64,000 nucleotides of DNA, taken from positions 23,098,360 to 23,162,359 of the forward strand of contig NC_087069.1 in assembly GCF_963678635.1 (NCBI RefSeq), written 5' to 3'. This DNA is from Symsagittifera roscoffensis (Eukaryota; Xenacoelomorpha; Acoela; Convolutidae). The notes under the pieces were generated by a model. It saw only the letters and a list, made by a program, of their open reading frames with translations. It was not told where the DNA came from and made no database searches. The position numbers and the translations under genes are program-made. This document shows, in pieces, positions 33,623 through 45,409 of the stretch. Positions within the stretch are counted from its first letter, which is position 1. Every line of letters begins with the position of its first letter.

Positions 33623-34554
33623 TTTTCCTTATGAGTGGCTCGACGGTGCCGACAAACTCGAGAACAAAGAATTACCTCAAAACGAAACTTTTTTTCACTA
33701 AACTTTGAGGATTATCAGAACTTGAAATGAAGTGGACTTGAGGAGCAACGAGCACTGAAAAAAAATCAAATCAAGACAGTACCAGCATCCGAATGGGACA
33801 TGTACAAATATTTACAAGAGATATGGCAGAAAAATGGAATGATATGTGTAAAAGTTTTTTGCATTGGTACAACTACAAAGGTGTTGTTCCAACCCTTGAA
33901 GCAGCGCAAAAAATGTTCAGTTTAACATCAGAAAGAAATTGATATGTTAAAACTTGAATGTACTCTTCCAAATCTGGCAAATATTTGTCTGCACAAATCA
34001 GCAAATGAAATTTTCTAGCCATTTTGTGAAAGTGATAGATATTTGTTCGAGAAAATTTCATTTACCCGAAAAGCTGCAGTGAGCAAAATCATTATCAGAG
34101 GTTTCTATGATATCTGCAAATTAATCGTTGGAATTGATGCGAGCCAGCTTTAACCCTGGTCAATTTGTCAAGATATGCCATCAGGATTGTAAGCATGATG
34201 GTAATTTGATTACGATAAGCAAAAATCAAGGCTAGACATAAGCGATCTGTCTCGGCAGGAGACTCGTCTCTATGTGAGGGATGAGGATTTTGAGCGAGAA
34301 AACAAAAGAAGACAGATGGATGACTTGAGATGGAGTAAATTCTCGCAAAAAAGAGGTGCAAAATCAGAGAGATGTGGTATATTGAGTGGTGGCAAAACTT
34401 CAAATCGATCGAAAAAATTAAGAATCATTTCCGACCCAATTTTCCCTAAAAATGACCTCTCTCTCCTAAATCTTCATAGGAAAAAAGAAAGGAGGGATTC
34501 CTTTATGGCTATATTCATTGTGAAATTGTTGTTCCAGACGAGCTGAAAGCAAAA
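33623..34554 (+). repeat. Polymerase internal tandem repeat, unit 2 (932 bp, internal deletion)
   Basis: Same content as unit 1 with a deletion of about 170 bp at 34247 ('gcgatct' joined to 'gtctcgg'). Motif A stop (TAA) shared with unit 1, near 34147. Confidence 0.9.
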
Positions 34555-35631
34555 TTTTCCTTATGAGTGGCTTGACGGTGCCGACAAACTCGAGAACAAA
34601 GAATTACCTCAAAACGAAACTTTTTTTCACTAAACTTTAAGGATTATCAGAACTTGAAATGAAGTGGACTTGAGGAGCAACGAGCACTGAAAAAAAATCA
34701 AATCAAGACAGTACCAGCATCCGAATGGGACATGTACAAATATTTACAAGAGATATGGCAGAAAAATGGAATGATATGTGTAAAAGTTTTTTGCATTGGT
34801 ACAACTACAAAGTTGTTGTTCCAACCCTTGAAGCAGCGCAAAAAAATGTTCAGTTTAACATCAGAAAGAAATTGATATGTTAAAACTTGAATGTACTCTT
34901 CCAAATCTGGCAAATATTTGTCTGCACAAATCAGCAAATGAAATTTTCTAGCCATTTTGTGAAAGTGATAGATATTTGTTCGAGAAAATTTCATTTACCC
35001 GAAAAGCTGCAGTGAGCAAAATCATTATCAGAGATTTCTATGATATCTGCAAATTAATCGTTGGAATTGATGCGAGCCAGCTTTAACCCTGGTCAATTTT
35101 TCAAGATATGCCATCAGGATTGTAAGCATGATGGTAATTTGATTACGATAAGCAACAATCAAGGCTAGACATAAGCGATCTTGCACTTTTGAGACTATGG
35201 TCATGTCGTGTTATCAGGAAACAAGACCAGAATGCAGAATTGAGAGCTTCAACACATCCGGAAACCGAAAACAAATCGACTATCTCATTGTAGATGGACA
35301 TTCCGATCACTGCAAAAAGTGTTTGAAGCTATGGGTCGTTTTTACCAATTCTGTCTCGGCAGGAGACTCGTCTCTATGTGAGGGATGAGGATTTTGAGCG
35401 CGGAAACAAAAGGAGACAGATGGATGAAGAGGTACAAAATCAGAGAGATGTGGGATATTGAGTGGTGGCAAAACTTCAAATCGATCGAAAAAATTAAGAA
35501 TCATATCCGACCCAACTTTAACTAAAAATGACCTCCCTCTCCTAAATCTTCATTGGAAAAAACAAAGGAGAGATCCCTTTATGGCTATATTCATTGTGAA
35601 TTTGTTGTTCCAGACGAGCTGAAAGCAAAAA
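34555..35631 (+). repeat. Polymerase internal tandem repeat, unit 3 (1077 bp)
   Basis: Close to unit 2 outside the deletion, including the motif A TAA (about 35080). A separate deletion of about 30 bp lies near 35425, compared with unit 1. Ends in 'gcaaaaatttcg'. Confidence 0.9.
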
Positions 35632-36772
35632 TTTCGTTATGAGTGGCTTGACAGTGCCGACAAACTCGAGAACAAAGAATTACCTCAAAACGTAATTTTT
35701 TTTCACTAAACTATGAAGCAAAAACCTTCTTGATAAAGACTTTAAGGATTATCAGAACTTGAGATGAAGTGGACTTGATGAGCAACGAGCACTGAAATAA
35801 AATCAAATCAAGACAGTACCAGCATCTGGATGGGACATGTACAAATATTTACAAGAGATATGGCAGAAAAATGGAATGATACCTGTAAAAGTTTTTTGCA
35901 TTGGTACAACTACAACGGTGTTCTTCCAAACCTTGAAGCAACGCAAAAAGTTGTTTAGTTTACCATCAGAAAGAAACTGATATGTTAAAACTTGGATGTA
36001 CTCTTCCAAATCTGGCAAGTATTTGTCTGCACAAATCAACAAATGAAAGCTTCTAAACATTTTGTGAAAGTGATAGATATTTGTGCGAGAAAATTTTTTT
36101 TACCTGAAAAGCTGCAGTGGACAAAATCATTATCAGGGATTTATATTATATCTGCAATTTAATCGTTGGAATTGATGCGAGCCAGATTTATCCCTTGTCA
36201 ACGTGTCAAGATGTGCCATCAGGATTGTAAGCAAGATGGGAATTTGATTCCGATAAGCAAAAATCAAGGCTAGACATAACCGAACTTGCAATTTTGAGAA
36301 CATGGTCAAGTCGTGTTACCAAGAAACAAGACCAGAATGCAGAAATGAGAGCTTCAACACATCCGGAAACCAAAAACAAATTGACTATTTCAATGTATAT
36401 GGACGTTCCAATCCTTGCAATAAAGTGTTTCAAGCTATGGGTCTTTTTTACCAACTCTGTCGCGGCAGGAGACTTGTCTCTATGTGAGGGATGAAGATTT
36501 TGAGCGAGGAAACAAAAGGAGTTAGATGGATGACTTGAGACGGAGTGTATTCGCGCAAAAAAGAGGTACAAAATCAGAAAGATATGGGATATTGAGTGGT
36601 GGCAAAACTTCAAATCGATCGAAAAAACTAAGAATCATATCCAACCCAACTTTTCCTCCAAATGACTTCTCTCTTCTGAATCTTCATTGGAAAAAATAAA
36701 GGAGGGATCTGTTTATGGCCATATTCATTGTGAATTAGTTGTTCCAGACGAACTGAAAGCAAACTTTGCTAC
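35632..36772 (+). repeat. Polymerase internal tandem repeat, unit 4 (1141 bp), joined to the rest of the gene
   Basis: More diverged than units 1-3. In motif A (about 36173) the codon that is TAA in the others reads ATC. It runs without a junction into the downstream palm region ('actttgctacttttcctcc'), so it is the original 3' copy. Confidence 0.85.
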
Positions 36773-37900
36773 TTTTCCTCCAATTTTGAAAAAAACACTG
36801 AAAATGGAAGAAATAATATAGGGGAAGGTTTGCAAAATTAAGCCATTGAAAAGGAATATTTAGGTATCCCGAGCGAAAATTAATATCTATTTGCAAACTC
36901 AAAAATGATTCTATCATTACTCCTCTCTTCAGTTTATAGATCGAAGTTGGCTTACAGTTTACAAAAGCTTACCGCTTTGTACAATATTCCCCTCGAAAAC
37001 GCCTCAACAAGTTTGTCCAGTCAGTTGTTGATGCTCAAAGGGAAGGAGATGAGAAACTTTTATCATGAGTTGTTGCAGATACTCTGAAACTTTTAGGTAA
37101 TTCATCCTACGGTTGTCAGATTATAAAGAGAGCGAAACATACGATAACAAAGTATTTAAATGATGAGAAACACACAAAAAAACTAATGAACACTATACAA
37201 ACGATTGGACAACGATCAGAAAGATTTGCAAGAGATTGAGTTACTAAAGTCAACAATTGAGCACAGAGAACCGATAATTGTCGGTTTTTTCTTTCTGCAG
37301 TATGCACAGCTGAGAATGCTTGAGCTTTTTTTCAAATTTTTGACAAGTTTTTATGATGTTATTAAGTTTGAGGAATTAGAACTGGACACGGATTCGTTGT
37401 ATTTAGCTCTTGCTGAGAAAAACTTGTGTGATTGTGTTTGTCCGGAGAAACAAGATCACTGGGTAAAATTGAGAGAAAATGATTGCAAGATTCAGTTAGA
37501 GCAGATTGAAAACAAACTTTAATCACGAAGATCTTGTAGCGTTCGCAAAAAACACAATAAACGGGAGCCTGGACTGTTTAAAGAAGAGTTTAGGTGTTCA
37601 GAGAAGCTATGTTTGTATAGCAAGACTTAATGTTGCTACGGTAACATATCAGACAAGATGAAATTTAGCAGCAAAATATCAAATAAAAGAGTTCTAGAGG
37701 AATGCGGCGATGGATCTATGGCAAAACACAGGAAAGTATTCGGCGAAACATTAAATTTTTTATCCAAAAACAAAGGATTTACACTCATACGAGCAAACAA
37801 AGAAGGGATTAGGTTACTTTTTCCCTAACCGGACGACGGAATTTACGACGACGGAATACACGACGACGGAATACACATAGAACCTCTAAACTTGTCATAA
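36773..37900 (+). pseudogene. Maverick-type family B DNA polymerase, C-terminal part
   Basis: Contains KLLGNSSYG (about 37087-37113), motif B with the K...NS.YG pattern, then EPIIVGFFFLQYAQLRMLELFF and ELDTDSLYLALAEK (about 37380-37420), motif C with the two catalytic aspartates of family B polymerases. The end reads three DDGI(Y/H) repeats followed by IEPLNLS and TAA at 37898-37900. Several frameshifts. Palm motifs A (in the repeat units), B and C are thus all present, but on separate broken frames. Confidence 0.85.
37832..37876 (+). repeat. 15-bp coding repeat, 3 copies (DDGIY/H)
   Basis: 'gacgacggaatttac' once, then 'gacgacggaatacac' twice, in the polymerase reading frame just before its C terminus. 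Confidence 0.95.
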
Positions 37901-38480
37901 AATGATAGTGTAGCTGCTTTTAATTCGCTATTTATTGATTAACTGTTATTTTGTGGTAAAATGATTATAGCAAGCAGTAATTTATATACTCCATCTTTTG
38001 AAATTAATTATTTTTCTCAAAAAAGATTTTTTTTCTTGAAGTTTCACTAGGTTTCAGCAAAGTTCCAGGTAGATAGAGCACTGTTTTAAAAATTAACATC
38101 ATCAAACATAGTAGATAATAAGTCCCATTACATCAAATCTTATCGTGCTTCGAATTTTTCGAAAAAATTTCATTCTTTTTCCTAAAAAAAATCTAACTTT
38201 TTGCGCATCTTACCAGTTAACATGATGCCAAAAAACCACCTTTTTTCATAATCTAAATGTAATACACCAATCATACTCACCAATTACAGATGTTTGCGAA
38301 AAAAACTTAAAACCAACAAATACCCTTTCTCTTACCTTTCTCTTATCATCACACTGAAACCTTATCATTCCCTATCTTAACAGACTGGGAAATCTATAGC
38401 CTATCCTAATACACTAGATAACCATTTCACTATCCTAATACATAGGCGGCTGTATTATGTGAGTAATTCCTATTGTGATT
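37901..38480. other. Noncoding flank after the polymerase; possible Maverick right end
   Basis: AT-rich and then C/A-rich, with 'tatcctaatacac' and 'tatcctaatacat' near 38402 and 38433. The plus-strand composition flips to G/T-rich at about 38450. A Maverick terminal inverted repeat could end here, but I found no matching inverted sequence left of 10858. Confidence 0.35.
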
Positions 38481-38656
38481 GTTTGAACAATTTTTTTTGC
38501 AGTTGTTTCATGAGTGTCTTGAGCGATCGATTGAGCAATATCAATTTCAGTTATTGGAATATGATCGTTTTCTTTATTACTTCTGTAAGAGTTATATCTT
38601 GATTAATTGTTTTTGCAGTGGTCGTTTTGACTATTTGATCAACTATATTTATTTTG

Positions 38657-39854
38657 TCAAAAAAGTTGTGAGTTTTGGCTATCTGAGGATCTTCCGCAAA
38701 AATTGTTCGAGAATGGTGATTTCAACCTGCTGTTACTGTAGCCCGGTGGGAGTGGTCGTTCTGAACTGTTGTTGCATTGAATTTTTTCGTTTGGTAAAAT
38801 TTGATCCATCCTTTTTATTTTTAAAAAGACTTTTTGTTTTGGTTCGTTTTGTTTTGATGGCTGATTTGATTTTTTTTGTCTGCACTCAGCAAAACTGTCC
38901 GTATTTGTTTTTAATTGAGGGTTTTTCTGAAATCTGGGATTTTTCATATATATTTAGAGTTTGTGCGATAATTTCTGCTTATTCATTTTCGAAGTCTTGA
39001 TTGTTTTTTATGTGTGACGTAGTTGTCTACATGTTTTTGATAGTTTTTTTTTAGTTTTTCCAGTATCATAGTGATTTATATTTGTTGTAAATTGTCTACG
39101 AGTTTGTGGAAACCTATGTACTATTCGCAAAATGGTGATTCACATCTGATGCTCTCTTTTTTATTGCTATTCTCCTAATTGTGGGGCTAAAATCATCATT
39201 AGAATTTCTGTCAATTTTGTTTAATTTCATCATAGTGTTTGCTTAGAGAATATGCCTTTCCCACCAAAGTTTCTAGTCTTACAGCGAGTTATTTTTAGTT
39301 TCATTTGGAAGTCTGCAAATTTCATTGCATAGAACTCTTTGATGTTGTTTGTTTTTTCCAGCGGCAAAAATGTTTGAAAAATCTCGTGTTTCCAATCGGA
39401 TATATTTTGTTTGAGTAAAAATGAAAAAATTTTGGCTGAACCGTCGAGTGTGGTTTGCATCAGTGATGTACGTCTATGAATCCAATTTTTGTGAAGTGGT
39501 TTGTTTATAGGTTTGGGCCTATATTTATTATAAGGTTAGCTGTGGCAGCTTTTAATTAAATTTCTACTGAATATTCAGGATCTCGTTCTGCGAAAATCTT
39601 ATAGATGATCCACCCATGAGGTATGTATTCATTGTCATTTTAAGAAACTCTGCTGTGTTTGGTGTTTGTTTAAAGTGTGTTAGTTTAATTTTGGTACTTT
39701 CACTATTGAATGTCGAGATGTTTCTGGTTGAGATACATAAATTTGTCCATTCGTTTCTAGTATTGAAATTTAATTGTATACGATGAAGAAGAACATCATT
39801 TGTAAAGATTGAGTTTGCTCTTTGCGGTTTTAGACTTTTCGGGATGTTGGACAT
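38657..39854 (-). pseudogene. Possible retrotransposon gag remnant
   Basis: Three minus-strand frames follow in order. 39854-39564 is polar, with TAEFLKMTMNTYL. 39460-39230 has TTLDGSAKIFSFLLKQNISDWKHEIFQTFL, a pattern like the L.G.A..w...L....W......F core of LTR-element gag. 38947-38657 is Lys/Pro/Gln/Asn-rich, with RPLPPGYSN. The A/C-rich minus strand matches the Ty3/Gypsy element near 62-63.6 kb, which also runs minus. There is no zinc knuckle, so gag is a guess from composition and one motif. Confidence 0.3.
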
Positions 39855-39859
39855 TTTGA

Positions 39860-41770
39860 ATTCATTCCGTAAATTTGTTGGAGAAATCTAACTAAAAATC
39901 ATCATCTGCCTGTATTCTATTTGGTGGTTGATTACTCTGATTTCTTGGTCTAAAAACATAGATTGTTGGTTATAGTGAATATGCCACAATGTGAGGTTAT
40001 TTTGCTTTTATCAGGTAAATAGTGATCCAGTACTTGTCTTTTTATTTTAATTTCAAGAAACTCTTTTTTGCATGGAGTGTTTTTTGAAACAATTTACAAC
40101 CAACTTGTGGAGAAAATGAACCTGTCCTCTTGACGGGTCTCTTGTTGGTCCGATGAATATTGGGAACATAGAGTCATCGTAGATGTTTTCGTCTCATCGA
40201 ATCTTTTTCATGTGGTATTGTGGCTATTGCTTAAGTTTGAATGTTTCTTTTTGGTTGATTCCAGTTATATAATCGTATGTTTTGTGTTTTGAAAACTTTT
40301 TATTTGATAACTTGTTTTTTGTTTAGAAATTATAATTGTTTTTTTAATGTTTAATTCATCTGATGTTGCCTACTTTTTGTTTGTGTGGCGTATTAACGAG
40401 ATCAAACCTTCAATCTTTAAATTTTTGTTCGTTTGTTTCCCAAGTTATCTCTTGATATAAGTGTTAGAATAATTGGTGCAAAGTCCAGGTGGCAGTTTCT
40501 AATTACTAAACAGCTAGTTCCTACAATTTTTGTGAGGTTATTTTAACCATCGAGGTACATTGTCGCGGCACGACGGGTTTTGGGGAGAGAGTACATTATT
40601 TTGTAGAAGGATTTTTTCCTGCTCGCAAAACTGTGCCATTTTAAAGATCTAAGTAAACTCGATCTTTCTTAATTTGTGTTTGATATGAAATTGAGGGTTT
40701 GAGAAAAGTACGTGAGTCTACAAGGTTCAGGTATAATTAGAACTCCAGTCGATCATTAGATACTATTTTTGTTTCTATTAGATCTAAAGTCTGATCTAGG
40801 CCTGAATCAATCAAGAATTAGGGTTCAAGTGAAGAATGAGTAATCGAAGTTCTTCACTGTTTAGCTTAATTTAAATGGTTAGTTTTTGGAAAAAATTTAG
40901 TTAATCATGGATTGTAAATAAGGGTTGAAAAAGAATCGACGTTCGGAGTCGTTGAAAACTAGTTCAGGAGATGGGGTAATTTTAGAAAAAGAGACAGCAA
41001 AGACCATGTTGATCTGGATGTTTCAATTTTAATTACGAGTTGAAAATTAAAGTTTAATTTTAAGGATAATGCACAAAAATCCAAAGATAACCTTATTGAT
41101 CTGAATTTTTAAAAATTAATTACGATTTGTAGACTTGATGATCCGGTTTTAATTAATAATATTTAAAACGTTTGCTAAGTTGAGCAAGACTATGCCTTGA
41201 TAAAATTAAAGTAGAAGGTTTAAGGATTTAAATCGGTTGATTATCCAAGAAAAACTTTGATAATTCTGATTTTAAACAAGGTTAGTTGTTTTAAATAATG
41301 TTTTGTTCGTTTAGAAGACTAACAACAACGACAGAAAGAATTCTCTGAAAGGGCAGTGAACTTTTTTTGTATAACTAATCATAAATGCTTTCAAATAACT
41401 AATGTTTTTAATATTTTCTTTGTTCAAAAAATAGAAACCTTTAAAGGTTTTAACAAAATTACTGCAGATTTTATAATTTTGAGGTAGATCGAGATTTTAT
41501 AGTCGACTAGGTATTTGTAGTGAACTGGTTTCAGCGTTAATTTTGAATTGATTGTCAATTTGGTTTATCTTTTGTTGAGCGTTTCTTATCTAATTTGTCA
41601 AATTTTTTCAGTTTTTTTCTTTCTGTCTGTTTTTGTCAGTTTTTGTTTAGCTAAGTCTAAATTCGTAGAGGTCCTCTTCGAAATGGAGTTGTTCCCACCG
41701 GGTTGGCTTTTTCATAAGGTAATTTTAGATAAGCATCACCGACTACTCGTCACTTTTTTCGGCCGAATTG
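39860..41770. other. G/T-rich plus strand, nothing recognised
   Basis: No gene found. The hydrophobic plus frame at 41548-41796 ends in a Val run produced by the LINE tail microsatellite and is not a gene. Confidence 0.4.
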
Positions 41771-41772
41771 AT

Positions 41773-41792
41773 TTAGTAGTAGTAGTAGTAGA
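41773..41792. repeat. (TAG)n microsatellite forming the 3' tail of the LINE
   Basis: Six to seven TAG units. On the LINE's strand this is a (CTA)n tail about 60-90 bp beyond the ORF stop, as expected for non-LTR elements that end in a short tandem repeat instead of poly(A). Confidence 0.85.
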
Positions 41793-41846
41793 ATAGGCTT
41801 CAGAGCATTAGATCTAGGGAATTTCACCCCTTTTACAGTCCATGTT

Positions 41847-43379
41847 TTATCTCAGCTTGTTGTAAACATTGCAGTTTCCACATCTGCATAAGAGTTTCCA
41901 TGTACATTTGTTGACTTCACTGTACATTTTTTTGAAGTGTTTCTGGTATATGTAGGTCAGAGTCGCTTTGCTTGGTCTAAGGCTGAAAGTTGGGCAGGCT
42001 CGGATAAGACAGTTGTATAGATGTTTCACTCGTCTGAAAAAGTTGTCGTCCGTTTTTTGCAAGCGGCTTTTTGGGATTTGGAATTCGCCTCTTGATGACT
42101 GTCGGGTGATTTCGCATGATTCAGATGGTTTTTGTTCTATTTCTACATCGTAACGATTTTCAAGCAGGGCTATTAGTATTAAAATGTCGTGCATTTCCAT
42201 GTATAGGTTCAAAGGAAGAAGTTTCAGGTCCTTCAGTCTTTCAGTATAAGTTTTGCTTGTCACCAAAATCCATTTTGTTGCTAACTTTTGAACTCGTTCG
42301 AGTTGTTCCATGTTCGATCTGCTAGGAGTCCATGCTTGGGATGCGTATGTTACTATGGGTACTACATACCCAGTACATGCGTTAAGCCTGGTGGTCACAC
42401 TGTTTTTCATAGTCAGACTTCGTTTAATCTGGAAGAGAGCACTTATTGCTTTGGATGTCCGACGAGAGTAATTTTCGTTCCATGTGAGCTTGTTGGACAC
42501 AATCAGTCCTAGGTCACGCTGTGAGTTTACTGAGGAAAGATTTTGGTTCAGGAGACTAGCTTTTAACTCACCTTTGATGCTGAGGAGCGTTGATTTTTCG
42601 ATGTTGGGTTGCATTTTGTTTTCATGTAGCCATTTCTCTATTTTCAGAGTTGCAGTGTCAAGGGAAGTTTGATTTAGTAGAATGGCCTTAAAGTCATCTG
42701 CGTACCCAAAACTGTTTGTGTCATTCATGGTTTCAGGTAGATCGTTTATGAAAAGTAAGAACAGCAGCGGTCCCAGAATTGAACCTTGCGGAACTCCACT
42801 GGTGACTTCTTTTAGGGTTGAGCTACAGTCTTCAATCTTAACGCATTGCTTTCTGTTGTTGAGGTATGAATATATCAGTGACAGCAATTTCCCGCCAATT
42901 CCAAAAATTTTGATCTTCGTAAGCAGAATATCATGAGGTACAGTGTCGAATGCCTTGGCAAAATCCAAGTACAGAACTGCAAGTTCTTGTACATCCTGTT
43001 GATCGTTCAATTCGGATATTCGGTCAAAAAATAGAAGAAGTTGAATTGTGGCGGATCTACGCTACCGAAATCCATGTTGACTTTCATGTAATCTGTATTT
43101 CACTTTAGTATAGAGTTTGTCAAATATTATTTTTTCAAGCAATTTTGAGCAGCAGCAGAGTAGGCTGATTGGTCTATAGCAACTGACATCGGTTTTACTT
43201 CCTTCCTTGGAAACAGGGTTTACTTCACTAATTTTCCATATTTCAGGAAAAATTCCTTTGTTAAGGCAGGTTTGAAATATAAGGGTAAGTGATTTGCTTA
43301 GAGTTTTGTGACATGATTTTAAAATGAGATTGCCAATGTTGTCGTGTCCCATTGATTTATTGACATTAAGTTGCCTCAT
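41847..43379 (-). pseudogene. LINE reverse transcriptase and C-terminal domain, one in-frame stop
   Basis: Two segments in one frame: 43379-43062 and 43061-41847, separated by a TAG after HESQHGFR. N-terminal RT motifs are VNKSMGHDNI, ISEVNPV.KEGSK and YRPISLL. Then YLDFAKAFDTVPH (motif A), SGVPQGSILGPLLFLLFINDLP (motif B) and FGYADDFKAIL (motif C, YADD). The C-terminal part has LGLIVSNKLTWNE and ends with a Cys-containing LCRCGNC tail. The catalytic residues are all present. The family copies the LINE RNA at a nicked target. Confidence 0.9.
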
Positions 43380-43417
43380 TATTTCACTAACTTGACTTTG
43401 GTCAACAATAAATCTAT

Positions 43418-44350
43418 TCAGCTCACTTTTTGGAAAGAGGATACCGGTTGATGTTCTTTTGTGCCAAACACGCTAACGAAATAGTCATTGAATAATTCAC
43501 ATTTTTCTCTTTCATTTGATGATTCAGTGTTTCCGTATTTGACCATCGAAGGAATTGTTGGGGTCCTGCGTATGCATTTAAGGTATTTTTGAATTTTGCT
43601 GAAAGTTCTTCCTTCTAGGACGGTTTTTTCATATTCCGCTAGGTCATCTTCGGAAGACCTTTGAATATCTTTTTCAAGTTTTTTGATCTTTAATAGTCTT
43701 TCGAGACCTTGTTTTGGTTTTCTTTTCATTGTTTGAAGTTTTTTGATGAGGTGGGAGGTGGCTGGCGTGATCCAGGGTTGTGACCTTGATCGATGCTCAG
43801 TTATTCTAGGTACAAACTTTTCTATTTTTTCCCACAGCCATTCGTACCATTGTCGGATAATTTCGTTCACGTTACTGTAGCAGTACGGGATAAACGGTTC
43901 AGTTTCTATTGAAGAATTTAAGCTGTCCCAGTCTGCTCGTATGAAAGCGTATCGATGATTTGTTATTTTTGGAAGGTTAATTCAGCTAAAGGCGGCAATT
44001 GTGGTGTAGAGTGGTTTGTGGTCAGAGAACTGACTAGTTAGTTTATCTCGAATATTCCTGTCGATTTGACATTGTGAAATTAATTCTGGATTGTCGCAAA
44101 GCAGCACGTCTAGTTGAGTTGGTGCATGTTGTGAAAGATTTAGTTCAACTAATTTGTCCAGTAGTTGTTTCTCGTATATGTCAGATGAGGAGAGTGCTTC
44201 CCAGTATGTTTGTCAGAAGTTGATGTCACCGGTGAGTATTAAGTCACAGAGGTCATTTTTGTTGGCTAGTTTGAGATTTGCCATTTCATTCATCAAAGTT
44301 AAGAAACTTTCAGTCGACCATTGGTATGTGCTAGGAGTGGGTGCTTTATA
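43418..44350 (-). pseudogene. LINE endonuclease C-terminal end and linker
   Basis: The minus strand near 44235 reads ILTGDINF followed by a stop, and near 44000 SDHKPLYTTI. These are the GD.N and SDH motifs of APE-type endonucleases, with the intervening TQLDVLL strand. The linker frame 43870-43418 (RSRSQPWITP, TVLEGRTFSKIQKYLK) leads into the RT after a 1-nt shift at an A-run near 43427. The catalytic first half of the endonuclease is missing. Confidence 0.8.
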
Positions 44351-44450
44351 AACACAGCTTTTTGATTTGTCTTACCCAGATTTGACTTGTCTTACCCAGA
44401 TTTGTCTTTTGATTTTGTCTTACACAGCTTTCAATTGTCTTACCCTCATT
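44351..44450. repeat. Short degenerate tandem repeat
   Basis: 'gatttgtcttacccagattt' is repeated with variation ('gacttgtcttacccagattt', 'gattttgtcttacacagctt', 'caattgtcttaccctcattg'). It marks the 5' truncation point of the LINE. Confidence 0.7.
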
Positions 44451-44799
44451 GGAGTTCAATGAACAAAAGTCGATTAAACTTGGGTTTTACTGTCAATGTC
44501 CACAAAAGTCTACAAAATTGGATTAAAAGTAATTAAAAATGGTTTATGATATAAGTATTTTTTGAGGAAACAAAATCCATTCTTATTCCACTATAGTCTT
44601 TTTTCTATTTTGTGGACACTAAACTGATTTAAAATCGATTTTTCTCACTTTGTTTAGATGCGAATTTCAACGCCCAATAAGTCTTTTCTTCGTTTTAAGC
44701 TAAAGTTGATTAGTTTCAATTATTCAAAAAAGTTTGATAGCTTCGTTTCTTTTTTATGTTACTCAAAAGCTGAAATTTGGTAATTGCATCAATTGCCCG

Positions 44800-45090
44800 C
44801 TTCTATTCCCTCCAATGTTTGCCCCTTTGTACCCTTACACCCGCCATCCCCCACCCGAACCAATCCCAACCCTACCCCCACCTGAACCAACCCCTCCTCC
44901 ACCAAATGAATCCCAACTGAACCAACCCCCTCCCACACACATACATACACACGCTCACCTGAACCAGATCAGAGGGTGGGGTGATGCTCAAGTGGATGGG
45001 GGGACTGTTGGTATAAGTGCGGGGATAGGGTGATTCAGGTGTGGGCAAAGAGGCAAACGTTGGAATGGGAGTTGTAAGGGAGTAAAGGGC
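44800..45090. mobile_element. Fold-back (long inverted repeat) element with C-rich and G-rich arms
   Basis: The left arm ('attccctccaatgtttgccc', 'cacccgcc', repeated 'ctgaaccaac') pairs imperfectly with the right arm, whose reverse complement reads 'attccaacgtttgcctcttt', 'cacacctgaatcacc', 'ctgatctggttcagg'. The middle contains a (CA)n stretch. The proline-rich open frames here are by-products of the C-rich arm. Confidence 0.6.
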
Positions 45091-45409
45091 CAAATATTAG
45101 GAGGGAGAGGTCAGCAAAATCTTTTTGCAGTTTGAATTTAGGTTTAGAAAAGGAGTAGGATGTGTACTCACTTTGCAAAAGTTTTGCATTACTCATTTCA
45201 AATTGACTTTGTACTTGTTTTATAATCCACTAGAATGCATTTCAAATGAATTATGATGCATTTTGTTTTTGCCAGAAAAATTGGATTTATACTCGTTTGT
45301 CAATCCAATTTTGTTGTTGAAACCTAACATGGGAGTCGATTGTTGTGACAATGTTCAGACCACAAAATCCATTATGATCAATTTTTTTTTTTCATTTTTC
45401 TTAGATGCG

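Larger units (their letters stand above)
41773..44350 (-). mobile_element. 5'-truncated APE-type non-LTR retrotransposon (Jockey superfamily, CR1/Daphne-like)
   Basis: Minus strand, with the end of an apurinic-type endonuclease, a linker, the full RT and a C-terminal region, then a (CTA)n tail. Truncated at about 44350, where short 'gtcttacccagattt' repeats begin. One stop in the endonuclease, one frameshift, and one stop at the start of the RT make it inactive, but decay is light, so the insertion is relatively young. Confidence 0.85.

Noticed and set aside
33066-36613. Minus-strand frames of up to 135 codons (MKFCHHSIYH...)
   Set aside because: Antisense shadows of the four polymerase repeat units; polymerase motifs read on plus.
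38479-39000. Plus-strand 173-codon frame rich in Phe/Cys/Leu
   Set aside because: Typical translation of a G/T-rich strand; the opposite strand has the more protein-like composition.
41548-41796. Hydrophobic 82-codon frame
   Set aside because: Ends in the LINE (TAG)n tail as poly-Val; no conservation seen.
44734-45033. Proline-rich open frame of 99 codons
   Set aside because: Produced by the C-rich arm of the fold-back element; no domain.
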